From assembly GCF_003097655.1 (NCBI RefSeq), contig NZ_QCZH01000001.1, positions 372,001-436,000 of the forward strand: a DNA stretch of 64,000 bases, read 5' to 3'. Source of the stretch: Flavobacterium laiguense (lineage in GTDB: Bacteria > Bacteroidota > Bacteroidia > Flavobacteriales > Flavobacteriaceae). This document shows, in pieces, positions 25,087 through 32,737 of the stretch (its first letter is position 1; each line of letters opens with the position of its first letter). The notes under the pieces are model-generated. The model had not been told where the DNA came from. It saw nothing but the letters and a program-made list of their open reading frames with translations, and did no database searches. A program made the translations under genes and the position numbers.

Positions 25087-27360
25087 ATGCAATCCATATC
25101 CGAAGCCGCTGCTTATGCTCTCCGTTTTATCAATCAAACCCATCAATCTGTTTTTTTGACGGGTAAAGCGGGAACTGGTAAAACCACGCTCTTAAAGCAA
25201 ATCATAGCGACCACACACAAGAACACAGTGGTTGTGGCGCCTACGGGAATTGCAGCGCTGAATGCGGGCGGAGTTACGATCCATTCGATGTTTCAACTGC
25301 CTTTTGGCGGATTCATACCGGACAATTCGGCTCCTCAGTTTTCGGATACGACCAAGTTTGAAACCAAAGCCACTTTGCGCCGACATTTCAAGATGAGCGG
25401 ACAAAAACGTGCAGTTATCCGCAATATGGAATTGCTTATCATAGACGAAGTCAGTATGTTACGTGCCGATTTGCTGGACGCAATGGATTACATGATGCAA
25501 ACGGTTCGAAAGAAATCGGCTCCGTTTGGTGGTGTGCAAGTGTTATTTATAGGAGATTTATTACAATTACCGCCCATCATCAGAGACGAAGAGTGGCGCA
25601 CTTTGAGAACATATTACAAAGGGAAATTCTTTTTCCACGCACACGTCATTCAGCAGTATCCGCCTTTGTACATCGAGTTGTCCAAAATTTACCGTCAAAC
25701 CGATGATCGATTCATTTCGGTTTTGAATAATCTGCGTAACAATGAGATTACAGCAACGGATATTCAAATGCTGAACGAATTCGTAAAACCCGATTTTGAC
25801 ATGAAGGTGAACAAAGGCTATATCACGCTGACCACGCACAATGCCAAAGCCGATGTTATGAATGCGCAATCTCTAGAAGATCTGGAAGGAAAACTAACAA
25901 CTTTCAAACCGGAAATCACAGACGATTTTCCAGAGAAAATATATCCCGTAGATCCCAATTTGCAGTTGAAAGTAGGAGCACAGATTATGTTTGTCAAAAA
26001 CGATTTGTCCCCGGATAAAAATTATTTCAACGGAAAAATGGGAATTGTAAAATCCATGACCAGCAAAGAAATCTGGGTTCACTTTCCGGATGAAGACAAA
26101 ACCATCGAAGTCGACAAGTACGAATGGCAAAACATTCGCTACACCGTAAACGAGATGACCAAGGAAATAGAGGAGGAGATTTTGGGCACTTTTGTGCATT
26201 ACCCAATCAAACTGGCTTGGGCGATTACGGTACACAAAAGCCAAGGTTTGACTTTTGATAAAGCTGCGCTCGACGTATCGCAAGTTTTCTTGCCCGGACA
26301 GGCGTATGTGGCATTATCGCGTTTGCGTTCCTTAAACGGGCTTGTTTTACTCTCTCCGTTGCGAATGAATGGTATTTCAAACGATCAGGACGTGATGGAT
26401 TATGCCGAGAACAAAGCCTCCGAAGAAGCTTTGGCGAATGCCTTAAAACGAGAAACCAAAAATTTTATCCTCAACTATCTGAAAAACAGCTTCGAGTGGA
26501 ACGAGTTGGCTCAAGAATGGCGCAACCATCAGTTCAGCTACAACGAAGATGTCGAAAATTCAGCCAAATCCAAACATGCCGCTTGGGCGAAAAATCAAGC
26601 CGGGGTGATTTGGCAATTGCTCGATCCGTCTTCTAAGTTTTTGGTGCAGTTGGATAAATTGTTCCACAGCGAACAGCTGGAATTCAGTCATATTTCGGAT
26701 CGGATCAACGCAGCCTTCAATTACTTCATGGATCCCATGGACAAGTTGGTGTACGAAATCCTATGGAAACTCGAGGAAGTAAAACGACTCAAAAAAGCCA
26801 AAGCTTTTTACGATGAATTAATACTACTCGACGATTTGCAAACCAAGGCAGTGCTCCAACTGATGAAAGCCAAATTAATGATGGCCACGCTGGTAAAAGG
26901 CGAAACCATCTCTAAAGAAAAACTAACGTCTGCCGAAATCAAGCAATATAAAACCACCAAAGTCGAGCGTGTCATCGAAGATTTCAAGAAAGCCAACATC
27001 ACCCTAATCGAGGACGAAAAGGACGCCGAACGCTACGCACCCAAGAAAACCACCAAAAAGGAACCCAAAAAATCGACAGTACAGGAAACCCATGAGCTGT
27101 GGTTAGAAAAGAAAACCGTACAGGAAATCGCAACGATCCGCAAGTTCACTCAGGAAACCATTTTGTCACACTTAACCAAGTTGATCCAGTCCAAAACCAT
27201 TATTATCAACGAAGTCTTGTCCAAAGACAAAGTGACCGCACTCACCGAGGCCTTTGCGGGTTACAAAGAGGAATCGGTTTCTCCCCTAAAAGAAAAACAC
27301 GGCGACAAATTCACTTGGGAAGAACTTAGAATGTTCAAGGCGAGTTTGAATCTCAATTAA
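25087..27360 (+). CDS. Pif1/RecD-like superfamily 1 helicase with C-terminal HTH
   Basis: The 757-residue ATPase has Walker A GKAGTGKTTL at residues 26-35 and motif Ia VVVAPTGIAALNAGGVTIHS. Walker B is LLIIDEVSMLRADLLDAMD, and there is a Gln-containing motif FIGDLLQLPP. The C-terminal UvrD_C_2-type motif is AWAITVHKSQGLTFDKAALD, with YVALSRLRSL near residues 408-417. The last 150 residues contain a helix-turn-helix-like segment (HELWLEKKTVQEIATIRKFT), as in HTH_40-bearing helicases of Bacteroidota. Expected role is 5'-3' DNA unwinding in repair or replication restart. Codon use looks more GC-rich than in the neighbours. Confidence 0.9.
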   Translation: MQSISEAAAYALRFINQTHQSVFLTGKAGTGKTTLLKQIIATTHKNTVVVAPTGIAALNAGGVTIHSMFQLPFGGFIPDNSAPQFSDTTKFETKATLRRHFKMSGQKRAVIRNMELLIIDEVSMLRADLLDAMDYMMQTVRKKSAPFGGVQVLFIGDLLQLPPIIRDEEWRTLRTYYKGKFFFHAHVIQQYPPLYIELSKIYRQTDDRFISVLNNLRNNEITATDIQMLNEFVKPDFDMKVNKGYITLTTHNAKADVMNAQSLEDLEGKLTTFKPEITDDFPEKIYPVDPNLQLKVGAQIMFVKNDLSPDKNYFNGKMGIVKSMTSKEIWVHFPDEDKTIEVDKYEWQNIRYTVNEMTKEIEEEILGTFVHYPIKLAWAITVHKSQGLTFDKAALDVSQVFLPGQAYVALSRLRSLNGLVLLSPLRMNGISNDQDVMDYAENKASEEALANALKRETKNFILNYLKNSFEWNELAQEWRNHQFSYNEDVENSAKSKHAAWAKNQAGVIWQLLDPSSKFLVQLDKLFHSEQLEFSHISDRINAAFNYFMDPMDKLVYEILWKLEEVKRLKKAKAFYDELILLDDLQTKAVLQLMKAKLMMATLVKGETISKEKLTSAEIKQYKTTKVERVIEDFKKANITLIEDEKDAERYAPKKTTKKEPKKSTVQETHELWLEKKTVQEIATIRKFTQETILSHLTKLIQSKTIIINEVLSKDKVTALTEAFAGYKEESVSPLKEKHGDKFTWEELRMFKASLNLN

Positions 27361-27383
27361 ACACAAAATTTAAAAATCATTTG

Positions 27384-27548
27384 GGCGTGCCAGCATTAAG
27401 CAAAGGGGCCAACTTATCATATCGGTGAGTCGGCCCCTTTGCTTTATGCCGTCGGGCTTCCCGATAATTATCGGGAAGCGCTACTTCGGTAGCTAACTTC
27501 TATCCCTCACGTATGCTCACAAGATGTTGAGGGAAGGTGGAGGGATTT
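27384..27548 (+). ncRNA. Structured non-coding RNA candidate after the helicase
   Basis: Four stems can be drawn in order. First, AAGCAAAGGGGCC (27398-27410) pairs perfectly with GGCCCCTTTGCTT (27432-27444). Second is the palindrome GCTTCCCGATA/TATCGGGAAGC (27456-27479). Third, GCTAC-TTCG-GTAGC (27480-27493) carries the extra-stable UUCG tetraloop closed by C-G. Fourth, ATCCCTCAC (27502-27510) faces GTGGAGGGAT (27536-27545). It is flanked by GGGCGTGCC and is distinctly more GC-rich than the surroundings. It resembles GGGCGTGCC...CGTCGGGCT...ATCCCTCACG elements I remember from other Flavobacteria, possibly the Flavo-1 motif; not verified. It could instead be a repeat element. Confidence 0.5.
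27459..27476. repeat. REP-like palindrome copy 3
   Basis: TCCCGATAATTATCGGGA, part of the second stem of the structured RNA candidate. Confidence 0.7.
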
Positions 27549-27708
27549 TGTTGATTCCAAAATAATTTATTTTTTGTAAGAATTATTTATCATTTTTGAA
27601 AACGATACTTAGCTGCGTGTATACATCCAAAATATAAATGGATTTGTGGTTTTTTGTTTTGTATATACAAGTTGCAAGAGATTTTAACCACCTAACAACA
27701 TTTAAATT

Positions 27709-29400
27709 ATGAAGAGAAATGTATTTTTAAAAGCCTATTTAACAAATGGGTTAGCACTTATTCTAGTATTCTTTTTATCAAATTGCCAAGTAGAGGAAGA
27801 CACCTTACAAGGAAATAATAAGGCAGTTTCTGAAATTTATAAAGTTAAAATAGAGGATTATTGGGGTCAATTAAAAACAGGCTCTAGTAAGGAACAATTA
27901 GCCAAAATTGAAGAATTGTCGACTGCAATCGACATCAATAGTTTAAAAATATATGATTTAAGAACGACCGAAAAATTAGTGATTGCAAATGCAAAATCAT
28001 TACAGGGATTAGATGGAATTATTAAAATTATTTTTTATATAAATGAAAATAAAGTGGTGCGTTCAAATATTGTAACATTAAAAACTAATGAAGCCAATAG
28101 TGATTACGATAAGGTTATTCAATCCGTACTAAATGCAGATAAAAATGGTTTTAACTATACGGGTGAAATTACTTTTTTGAGTCTTTCAAAAACAAAATTG
28201 CTGTATGATAAATTTAATCAAGGGAATTTAATCGAAAATAAAACCCTAAGTTCTGCTAGAAATAGGAAGAAATTTAGCAAAACACAAGGAAACTGTACTG
28301 AGTATTGGTGGGTAACCAAATATGGTAATGAAATCATTAGTCAAGTTTATATGTTTACAGTCTGTGATTGTAGTGGCGGTGGTGGTCCCAATGGTGGTGA
28401 TGAAACTTTTAAAATGAGTAATTGTGATAATGGTGCAGGGGTATTTTTGGGAGGATCAAGTGCGTCAACTTCTACAAACAAACCTACTCTTCCTGCAAAT
28501 CCCATCAACAATCAAACCTATAAATTTACCGATCCAGATGGAGTATGTACCGAATATATTTATAAAAGTAGCATAAACTCCTGGCATATTTTAGAGGTAA
28601 TCCTTCCTAATATTATAATTTCTAGAAACAAAGATAATTACGGTATTCTAGATTTCCAATGGCCTGTGGATAATCAAAAAGTGTTCGACCCATCTACCAA
28701 TATTTTTTACACTTACGATGGAGGTTCTGATTCTTGGAGCGGAATACCAGGTGAGTCTCCAAAAAATCCTTGTGACGCAGCTAAATTAATAACAACGGAT
28801 TCTAAAGACAGCAAGTATTTATCTGCCAAAAGTAGTATCCTAGCTGCAAATGCTACATTAGAACATAGTATCACTCTAGGTAAAGACGTCAGTAATCAAA
28901 TAACCCATGCACCTATGAATAATGGAGGAACAAATGATGTAAAAGTAAATGAAACTTGGGCTGGAGCTTTTGCATCTTTGCACAACCATCCGAACAATAC
29001 ACCATTATCAACTGGAGATATCTATAATGCTGTTACACTAAATAATAAAAACAGTAATTTTACTACTTCATTTGTTTTGATAGACGGAGAAACCTATGCA
29101 ATTGTTGTTACAAATTTAGTAGAAGCAAATGCCTTTGTAAAAGCTTATCCAGCCGATGAAAATCCACCTTATCCACCTGAATTTCCCGATGCTATTTTTA
29201 ATGAGATATTAGAGGTCAGGTCTAAATTAGGTGAATCAATTGAAGCAAGAACAAGTGCAATAGCTTTTGCTTTAAACTCACATAATTCTGGTATTTCATT
29301 AATGAAACAAGATAATAATGGAGAATTTTATCCACTAATAATTAAAAAGACAACACAAAACGGAACCGACACATACAACCTAACGTCTTGTAACAACTAA
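27709..29400 (+). CDS. Lipoprotein with C-terminal JAB/MPN-like metallopeptidase domain
   Basis: The 563-residue protein has a lipoprotein signal peptide ending FFLSNC (Cys26) followed by acidic residues (QVEED), which resembles the surface-export signal of Bacteroidota lipoproteins. Its middle holds a Gly-rich stretch (CDCSGGGGPNGGDE) and two short beta motifs (NNQTYKFTDPDGVCTEYIYK; VFDPSTNIFYTYDGGSDSW). The C-terminal domain (about 370-563) carries a JAMM-like signature: Glu385 in TLEHSITLG and His425-x-His427 with Ser434 and Asp437 in SLHNHPNNTPLSTGD. The canonical spacing is HxH-x7-S-x2-D; here six residues separate HxH and Ser. I infer a surface or secreted isopeptidase-like enzyme. It sits 13 bases before a small lipoprotein gene, and parts of the pair are duplicated downstream. 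Confidence 0.65.
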   Translation: MKRNVFLKAYLTNGLALILVFFLSNCQVEEDTLQGNNKAVSEIYKVKIEDYWGQLKTGSSKEQLAKIEELSTAIDINSLKIYDLRTTEKLVIANAKSLQGLDGIIKIIFYINENKVVRSNIVTLKTNEANSDYDKVIQSVLNADKNGFNYTGEITFLSLSKTKLLYDKFNQGNLIENKTLSSARNRKKFSKTQGNCTEYWWVTKYGNEIISQVYMFTVCDCSGGGGPNGGDETFKMSNCDNGAGVFLGGSSASTSTNKPTLPANPINNQTYKFTDPDGVCTEYIYKSSINSWHILEVILPNIIISRNKDNYGILDFQWPVDNQKVFDPSTNIFYTYDGGSDSWSGIPGESPKNPCDAAKLITTDSKDSKYLSAKSSILAANATLEHSITLGKDVSNQITHAPMNNGGTNDVKVNETWAGAFASLHNHPNNTPLSTGDIYNAVTLNNKNSNFTTSFVLIDGETYAIVVTNLVEANAFVKAYPADENPPYPPEFPDAIFNEILEVRSKLGESIEARTSAIAFALNSHNSGISLMKQDNNGEFYPLIIKKTTQNGTDTYNLTSCNN

Positions 29401-29413
29401 AAAAAATATAAAA

Positions 29414-29830
29414 ATGAAAAATATATTAAAAATTTTCGGGATACTATTATTGTTAATAAACTATAGCTGTAGAGCACAACAAATGGTACAAGTACCTAAT
29501 GATACTTATCTATTAAAGACAAATGATCAACAATTCCTTAACAAGCCATTAAAAAACCTTTTGAGAGAAATAAAACCTAATATAAAATCTGTGTTAGGTA
29601 CTGTAGATTCACCATCTTATTTTATATTTAGATTCATAGATATTGATGAATTTAAAAGTGGAAAAGCAATAGGAAAAAATCATTTATTGATATGTGTATA
29701 TGTAAAAGAGCCTTTAGATTGGAATTTTGACAAAAGACCAAAAGGAAAAGAATATCAATGGACAAAAGAAGATGAAGAAAAATATGGTAATCTCACTGTA
29801 ATTCGAATTAAGGTAATTGGTAAAGATTAA
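29414..29830 (+). CDS. Small lipoprotein, copy 1 of duplicated family
   Basis: The 138-residue product has a lipobox (GILLLLINYSC, Cys19) and the repeated sequence QQMVQVPNDTYLLKTNDQQF, then NKPLKNLLREIKP. It ends with KGKEYQWTKEDEEKYGNLTV and IRIKVIGK. It is unknown outside this cluster as far as I can tell. It follows the JAB-type gene at 13 bases and is probably co-expressed. The fixed pairing, small size and repeated duplication suggest a cognate partner, for example an inhibitor or immunity protein, but nothing in the sequence proves it. A 14-base perfect hairpin follows at 29869. Confidence 0.75.
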   Translation: MKNILKIFGILLLLINYSCRAQQMVQVPNDTYLLKTNDQQFLNKPLKNLLREIKPNIKSVLGTVDSPSYFIFRFIDIDEFKSGKAIGKNHLLICVYVKEPLDWNFDKRPKGKEYQWTKEDEEKYGNLTVIRIKVIGKD

Positions 29831-29868
29831 ACAGACAAAGTTTTAATCTCGACTCGTTACTGAATGAA

Positions 29869-29902
29869 AATTCCTTTTTGGTCTAAAAACCAAAAAGGAA
29901 TT
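29869..29902. terminator. Perfect hairpin after small lipoprotein copy 1
   Basis: AATTCCTTTTTGGT pairs with ACCAAAAAGGAATT around CTAAAA. There is no T-tract beyond the stem, so termination is uncertain. A diverged counterpart (AATCCCTTTTTAGT ... AAGGGATT) follows copy 3 at 30802-30835, showing that the hairpin belongs to the duplicated unit. Confidence 0.55.
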
Positions 29903-29920
29903 ACTAGTAATGAAAGAAAA

Positions 29921-30151
29921 ATGAAAAATATATTAAAAACAATCGCAATCCTATTCCTATTTGCAAACAATAGTTGCAAAGCTAAACAAATGGTCCAAAC
30001 AACAAAAGATGTATATTTATTAAAAACTAATGAACAACAATTTATAAACAAACCTTTAAAGGATTTATTAAAAGAAATAAAACCAGAGATAAAAACAGCT
30101 TGGGCAACTTTAAGTGACCCGATGCTATTTTTTATCAAATTGATGATATGA
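29921..30151 (+). pseudogene. Small lipoprotein, copy 2, truncated
   Basis: From ATG 29921 the frame starts as in copies 1 and 3 (lipobox with NNSCKAKQMVQ, then LLKTNEQQFINKPLKDLLKE). It keeps similarity to about residue 65 (KTAWATLSD) and then breaks off. From 30118 onward the DNA instead matches the 3' end of the JAB-type gene in another frame, so the last eleven codons are junction sequence. The C-terminal half, including the KGKE-QWTKED motif, is missing. The remnant likely has no function, although the signal peptide is intact. Confidence 0.8.
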
Positions 30152-30336
30152 AAGATTATATGGGATATAGCATCGAGGGACGTACAACGGCAATCTCTAC
30201 TATTTTAAACCAATACAGCTCAGGAATAACTCTAATGAAGCAAGATAGTAACGGAGAATTTTATCCCCTAAAAGCTAAAACAACAATACTCCCAAATGGA
30301 TCTAAGAGCTATATTCTAACACCTTGTAATCAATAA
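30118..30336 (+). pseudogene. 3' remnant of a second JAB-type lipoprotein gene
   Basis: The frame ending at 30336 reads DAIFYQIDDMKDYMGYSIEG, then RTTAISTILNQYSSGITLMK, QDSNGEFYPLKAK and a terminal SYILTPCNQ. It parallels the last 71 codons of the gene ending at 29400 (DAIFNEILEV ... GISLMKQDNNGEFYPL ... LTSCNN). The two share CCCGATGCTATTTTT exactly at the junction (29185-29199 and 30118-30132). The HNHP motif lies outside the remnant. It is followed by copy 3 of the small lipoprotein at a 10-base gap, the same gene order as in the intact pair. An ATG at 30148 could give a 62-residue peptide, but this is most likely debris. Confidence 0.8.
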
Positions 30337-30346
30337 ATTAAAAAAT

Positions 30347-30769
30347 ATGAAAAACATATTAAAAACATTCGCAATCCTATTCTTATTTGCAAACAATAGT
30401 TGCAAAGCTCAACAAATGGTCCAAACAACAAAAGATGTATATTTATTAAAAACTAATGAACAACATTTTATTAACAAACCATTAAAAGATTTATTAAAAG
30501 AAATAAAACCAGAGATTAAAACAGCGGACGCTACTAATGATAATCCTTACTATTTTTCTTTTAAATTTAGAACATTAGAACAACGAAAACAAAGCAAAGG
30601 AAGTCAAGATGATAGCGTATCTCTATTTGTCTATGTAAAAACTCCAATTGATTGGAAATATGAAGAAAGACCAAAAGGAAAAGAATTACAATGGACAAAA
30701 GAAGATGCAGAAAAGTATAGCAATCTTACTGTAGTTCGAATTAAGGTAATTGGTAAAAATAAAGAATAG
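30347..30769 (+). CDS. Small lipoprotein, copy 3 of duplicated family
   Basis: The 140-residue lipoprotein (Cys19 in FLFANNSC) is close to copy 1, and its first half is nearly identical to truncated copy 2. Shared blocks are QQMVQTTKDVYLLKTNEQHF, NKPLKDLLKEIKPEIKT, ERPKGKELQWTKED and NLTVVRIKVIGK. The central part (residues about 60-90) differs most from copy 1 (SLFVYVKTPIDW versus LLICVYVKEPLDW). It is intact and preceded only by a fragment of its partner gene, so it is an orphan of the pair. Confidence 0.75.
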   Translation: MKNILKTFAILFLFANNSCKAQQMVQTTKDVYLLKTNEQHFINKPLKDLLKEIKPEIKTADATNDNPYYFSFKFRTLEQRKQSKGSQDDSVSLFVYVKTPIDWKYEERPKGKELQWTKEDAEKYSNLTVVRIKVIGKNKE

Positions 30770-30887
30770 TAAACTTTTAATCAAGACTGTTATTAAATGA
30801 AAATCCCTTTTTAGTCAAAAAACTGGGAAGGGATTATTTGAATTAAAAAAACAAAGCAAACAATCAAAAATCTTGCTATTCAATCTT

Positions 30888-30955
30888 GATTGAGTATGTA
30901 CCGTATATAAGTACAATAGTAGTCAAAACTCTTGGAAAATCATAGAGGTAACCCC
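30888..30955 (+). pseudogene. Internal fragment of a third JAB-type gene copy
   Basis: The frame reads D-stop-VCTVYKYNSSQNSWKIIEVT. It parallels DPDGVCTEYIYKSSINSWHI, then LEVI, of the intact gene (about 28535-28600). The DNA matches closely (GAGTATGTACC, then ATAGAGGTAA against TTAGAGGTAA). A TGA replaces the glycine codon. No longer frame surrounds it. It is a decayed remnant showing that the cassette was once repeated further. Confidence 0.7.
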
Positions 30956-31041
30956 GCTCGGATATATTAATTCTTCATCGCAAAGATAGCGCTGATTTGC
31001 AATCTGTGCCCACAAAGAAAAGCTACAATTAAAGATAGAGT

Positions 31042-31539
31042 ATGCTCAAACAATTTACAACTAGCGTTTTCATCATCAATAACTTTGAAAGGAATTTGTA
31101 ACTAGCGCTCATTCATCATAAAAAATTTGATAGATGGATGGTTCCTGGCGGTCATATCGAACCTTCCGAAAACCAAGTGGAAGCTGCCATTCGAGAAGCT
31201 AGGGAAGAAACAGGATTAAACATCAAACTGTTTTCCTTTTTGCATGCAGAAAATAAGGTTAATGATTCGGAATGGATTTTACCTCCTGAATATTTTTATC
31301 AGCAACAAATTCCAGCTTCATCCCAAGAAGAGTCCCATTATCATTTAGATTTTGCCTATTTGGCATTTGCTAATGAGGTGGAATTTACTTTTAACGCTAA
31401 AGAAACAAAAGACATAAAATGGGTAAATTTAGAACAGGCTTTAAATTTTAATCTCTTTGAGGGAACAAGATTTATAATAGATGAGATCATTTCTAAATTT
31501 AAAAACCACGAAAAAATAGGATATATACAAGAAGCATAA
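31042..31539 (+). pseudogene. NUDIX hydrolase with in-frame stop
   Basis: A full NUDIX frame starts at ATG 31042: MLKQFTTSVFIINNFERNL. A TAA at 31099-31101 is then followed in frame by LALIHHKKFDRWMVPGGHIE and the rest of the domain. The Nudix box GX5EX7REUXEEXGU is complete (GHIEPSE ... REAREETGL), and the protein reaches 165 codons. The stop removes the first beta-strand from any product. Re-initiation at ATG 31138 would give 133 residues lacking that strand. Most likely inactivated by a single point mutation (for example CAA, GAA or AAA to TAA). Substrate unknown. Confidence 0.75.
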
Positions 31540-31730
31540 CGTAAACGGGTAGCTCGGAAGTGTTAAGTTTTCAATTTTTCCGTTCATAGCAGAATCCGTT
31601 TGATCAGTAATCCCGAAAGCTATCTGGAGCCGGCCATTGCGCAATCCGGGTTTATTGAGAATTAGGTTTAAGATGGTTGTTGAAAAGTTATTTTTTTTTG
31701 AGGGTATGCTGAACAAAGTGAATTTATTAT
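31540..31730. other. Intergenic region, nothing recognised
   Basis: About 190 bases with GC-rich islands (GGAGCCGGCCATTGCGC, about 31626-31642) unlike the neighbours. It includes a degraded copy of the TCCCGA...TCGGGA palindrome near 31607. No coherent frame. Confidence 0.4.
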
Positions 31731-31768
31731 AAAAAAAAACAGACTGTAAAATTTTCAGTCTGTTTTTT
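31731..31768. terminator. Bidirectional terminator
   Basis: A9, then stem ACAGACTG/CAGTCTGT with loop TAAAATTTT region, then T6. Confidence 0.8.
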
Positions 31769-31835
31769 AAATTGCTTATTTTTTCTCAGTTCTTTTAATT
31801 CGAAGTGAAGTTTCCTGAATTTTAAAAGTATTTTT

Positions 31836-32060
31836 TTATCCTCTCTGAGCGATGTTTTTTTTGTAAAAATAGAAGGAAGCAAATGTTACCATGTTTAAAG
31901 TAATTGCTAGTGATACAATTGGATTGAAATCTAATGTTTTTTCAACATTTTCAATATTTTTTGTAATTTGACTTACTGTCATCACTAAAAATGCTGAGAT
32001 GCTTACATAGGTATAGACTAGGTATGCACACACTTTGGTAGATAAATTATTGGTTTTCAT
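31836..32060 (-). CDS. Small two-helix membrane protein, unknown
   Basis: The 74-residue protein has two hydrophobic helices (VCAYLVYTYVSISAFLVMTV and LAITLNMVTFASFYFYKK). The connecting loop (QITKNIENVEKTLDFNPI) is charged. It ends with basic residues. I recognise no family. It is supported by a plausible ATG with an AT-rich leader, membrane-protein composition and a terminator about 70 bases downstream on its strand. Confidence 0.5.
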   Translation of the reverse strand: MKTNNLSTKVCAYLVYTYVSISAFLVMTVSQITKNIENVEKTLDFNPIVSLAITLNMVTFASFYFYKKNIAQRG

Positions 32061-32676
32061 TTTTTTGGTTTAGTTTTTTTTAGTTTAAAAATTACTTTAA
32101 AATGTTCTCAAAGTTTTAATATTAAGACTAATGCAAAATTAAGTTAATGATATTGGCGTTTAAAATAAATCTGATAAATAGCTTAAAAATCCGATTAAAA
32201 TACAAAATCAAGCGTTTTTATTTTGTATGAATAAATAGGTATTATAAATTGAAACACCAAGATTTAGGGAAGAATCATGATCTATCGGATGTTGCAATTT
32301 TAGCAACTCGGCTTTGGAAAGAAATTATTAGGCCCGTTTAATTTTCATTTGAGTGCAATCTTTAACCGCAAAGAAGAGTTGCAAATCGGACCCTTTCAGG
32401 CTTTTTCAGATGGAAATCAAGTATTGTGTCAGAATTTTAAAAGACGGGCTAAAAAACACCGAAAACGATTTTATAATCAAAATGGGGAGGCGTTGTGAAA
32501 ATGAAATGATCAATATTATTTCAAATACGATTTTGGATGATGTTTACAAAGAAAAAAGCATTAGTTAATTTTTTATAAGATTTTTGTTTTTCACAATTAT
32601 AGTATTCTTGCTGCTTTACTCCAAGGTCTTAGTTCTTTTTTTGAATTCTTTTTTCAAAATGGTTTTAGGTAAATGT
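32061..32676. other. Intergenic region with uncertain gene remnants
   Basis: About 620 bases between the small membrane protein and the TetR gene. A 71-codon frame at 32353-32568 (MEIKYCVRILKDGLKNTEND in its middle) has no recognised family. The sequence just before it (HQDLGKNHDLSDVAILATRL, about 32254-32313) stops soon after. These may be scraps of one decayed gene. I would not annotate a protein here. Confidence 0.35.
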
Positions 32677-32727
32677 TTGTATAAGGTTATAACTTATTAT
32701 GCTTACTTTTGTGACTGACCAGTCAGT
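32677..32727 (+). promoter_or_regulatory. Promoter and operator of the TetR-family gene
   Basis: TTG (32677-32679), 24 bases, then TACTTTTG (32704-32711, TAnnTTTG). Two bases later comes the palindrome ACTGACCAGTCAGT (32714-32727). A repressor bound there would cover the transcription start, so autoregulation by the encoded TetR protein is likely. Confidence 0.65.
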
Positions 32728-32737
32728 AATATCAGTA

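Noticed and set aside
32353..32568. 71-codon frame before the TetR gene
   Set aside because: No recognisable domain, no promoter, and it lies among decayed sequence.
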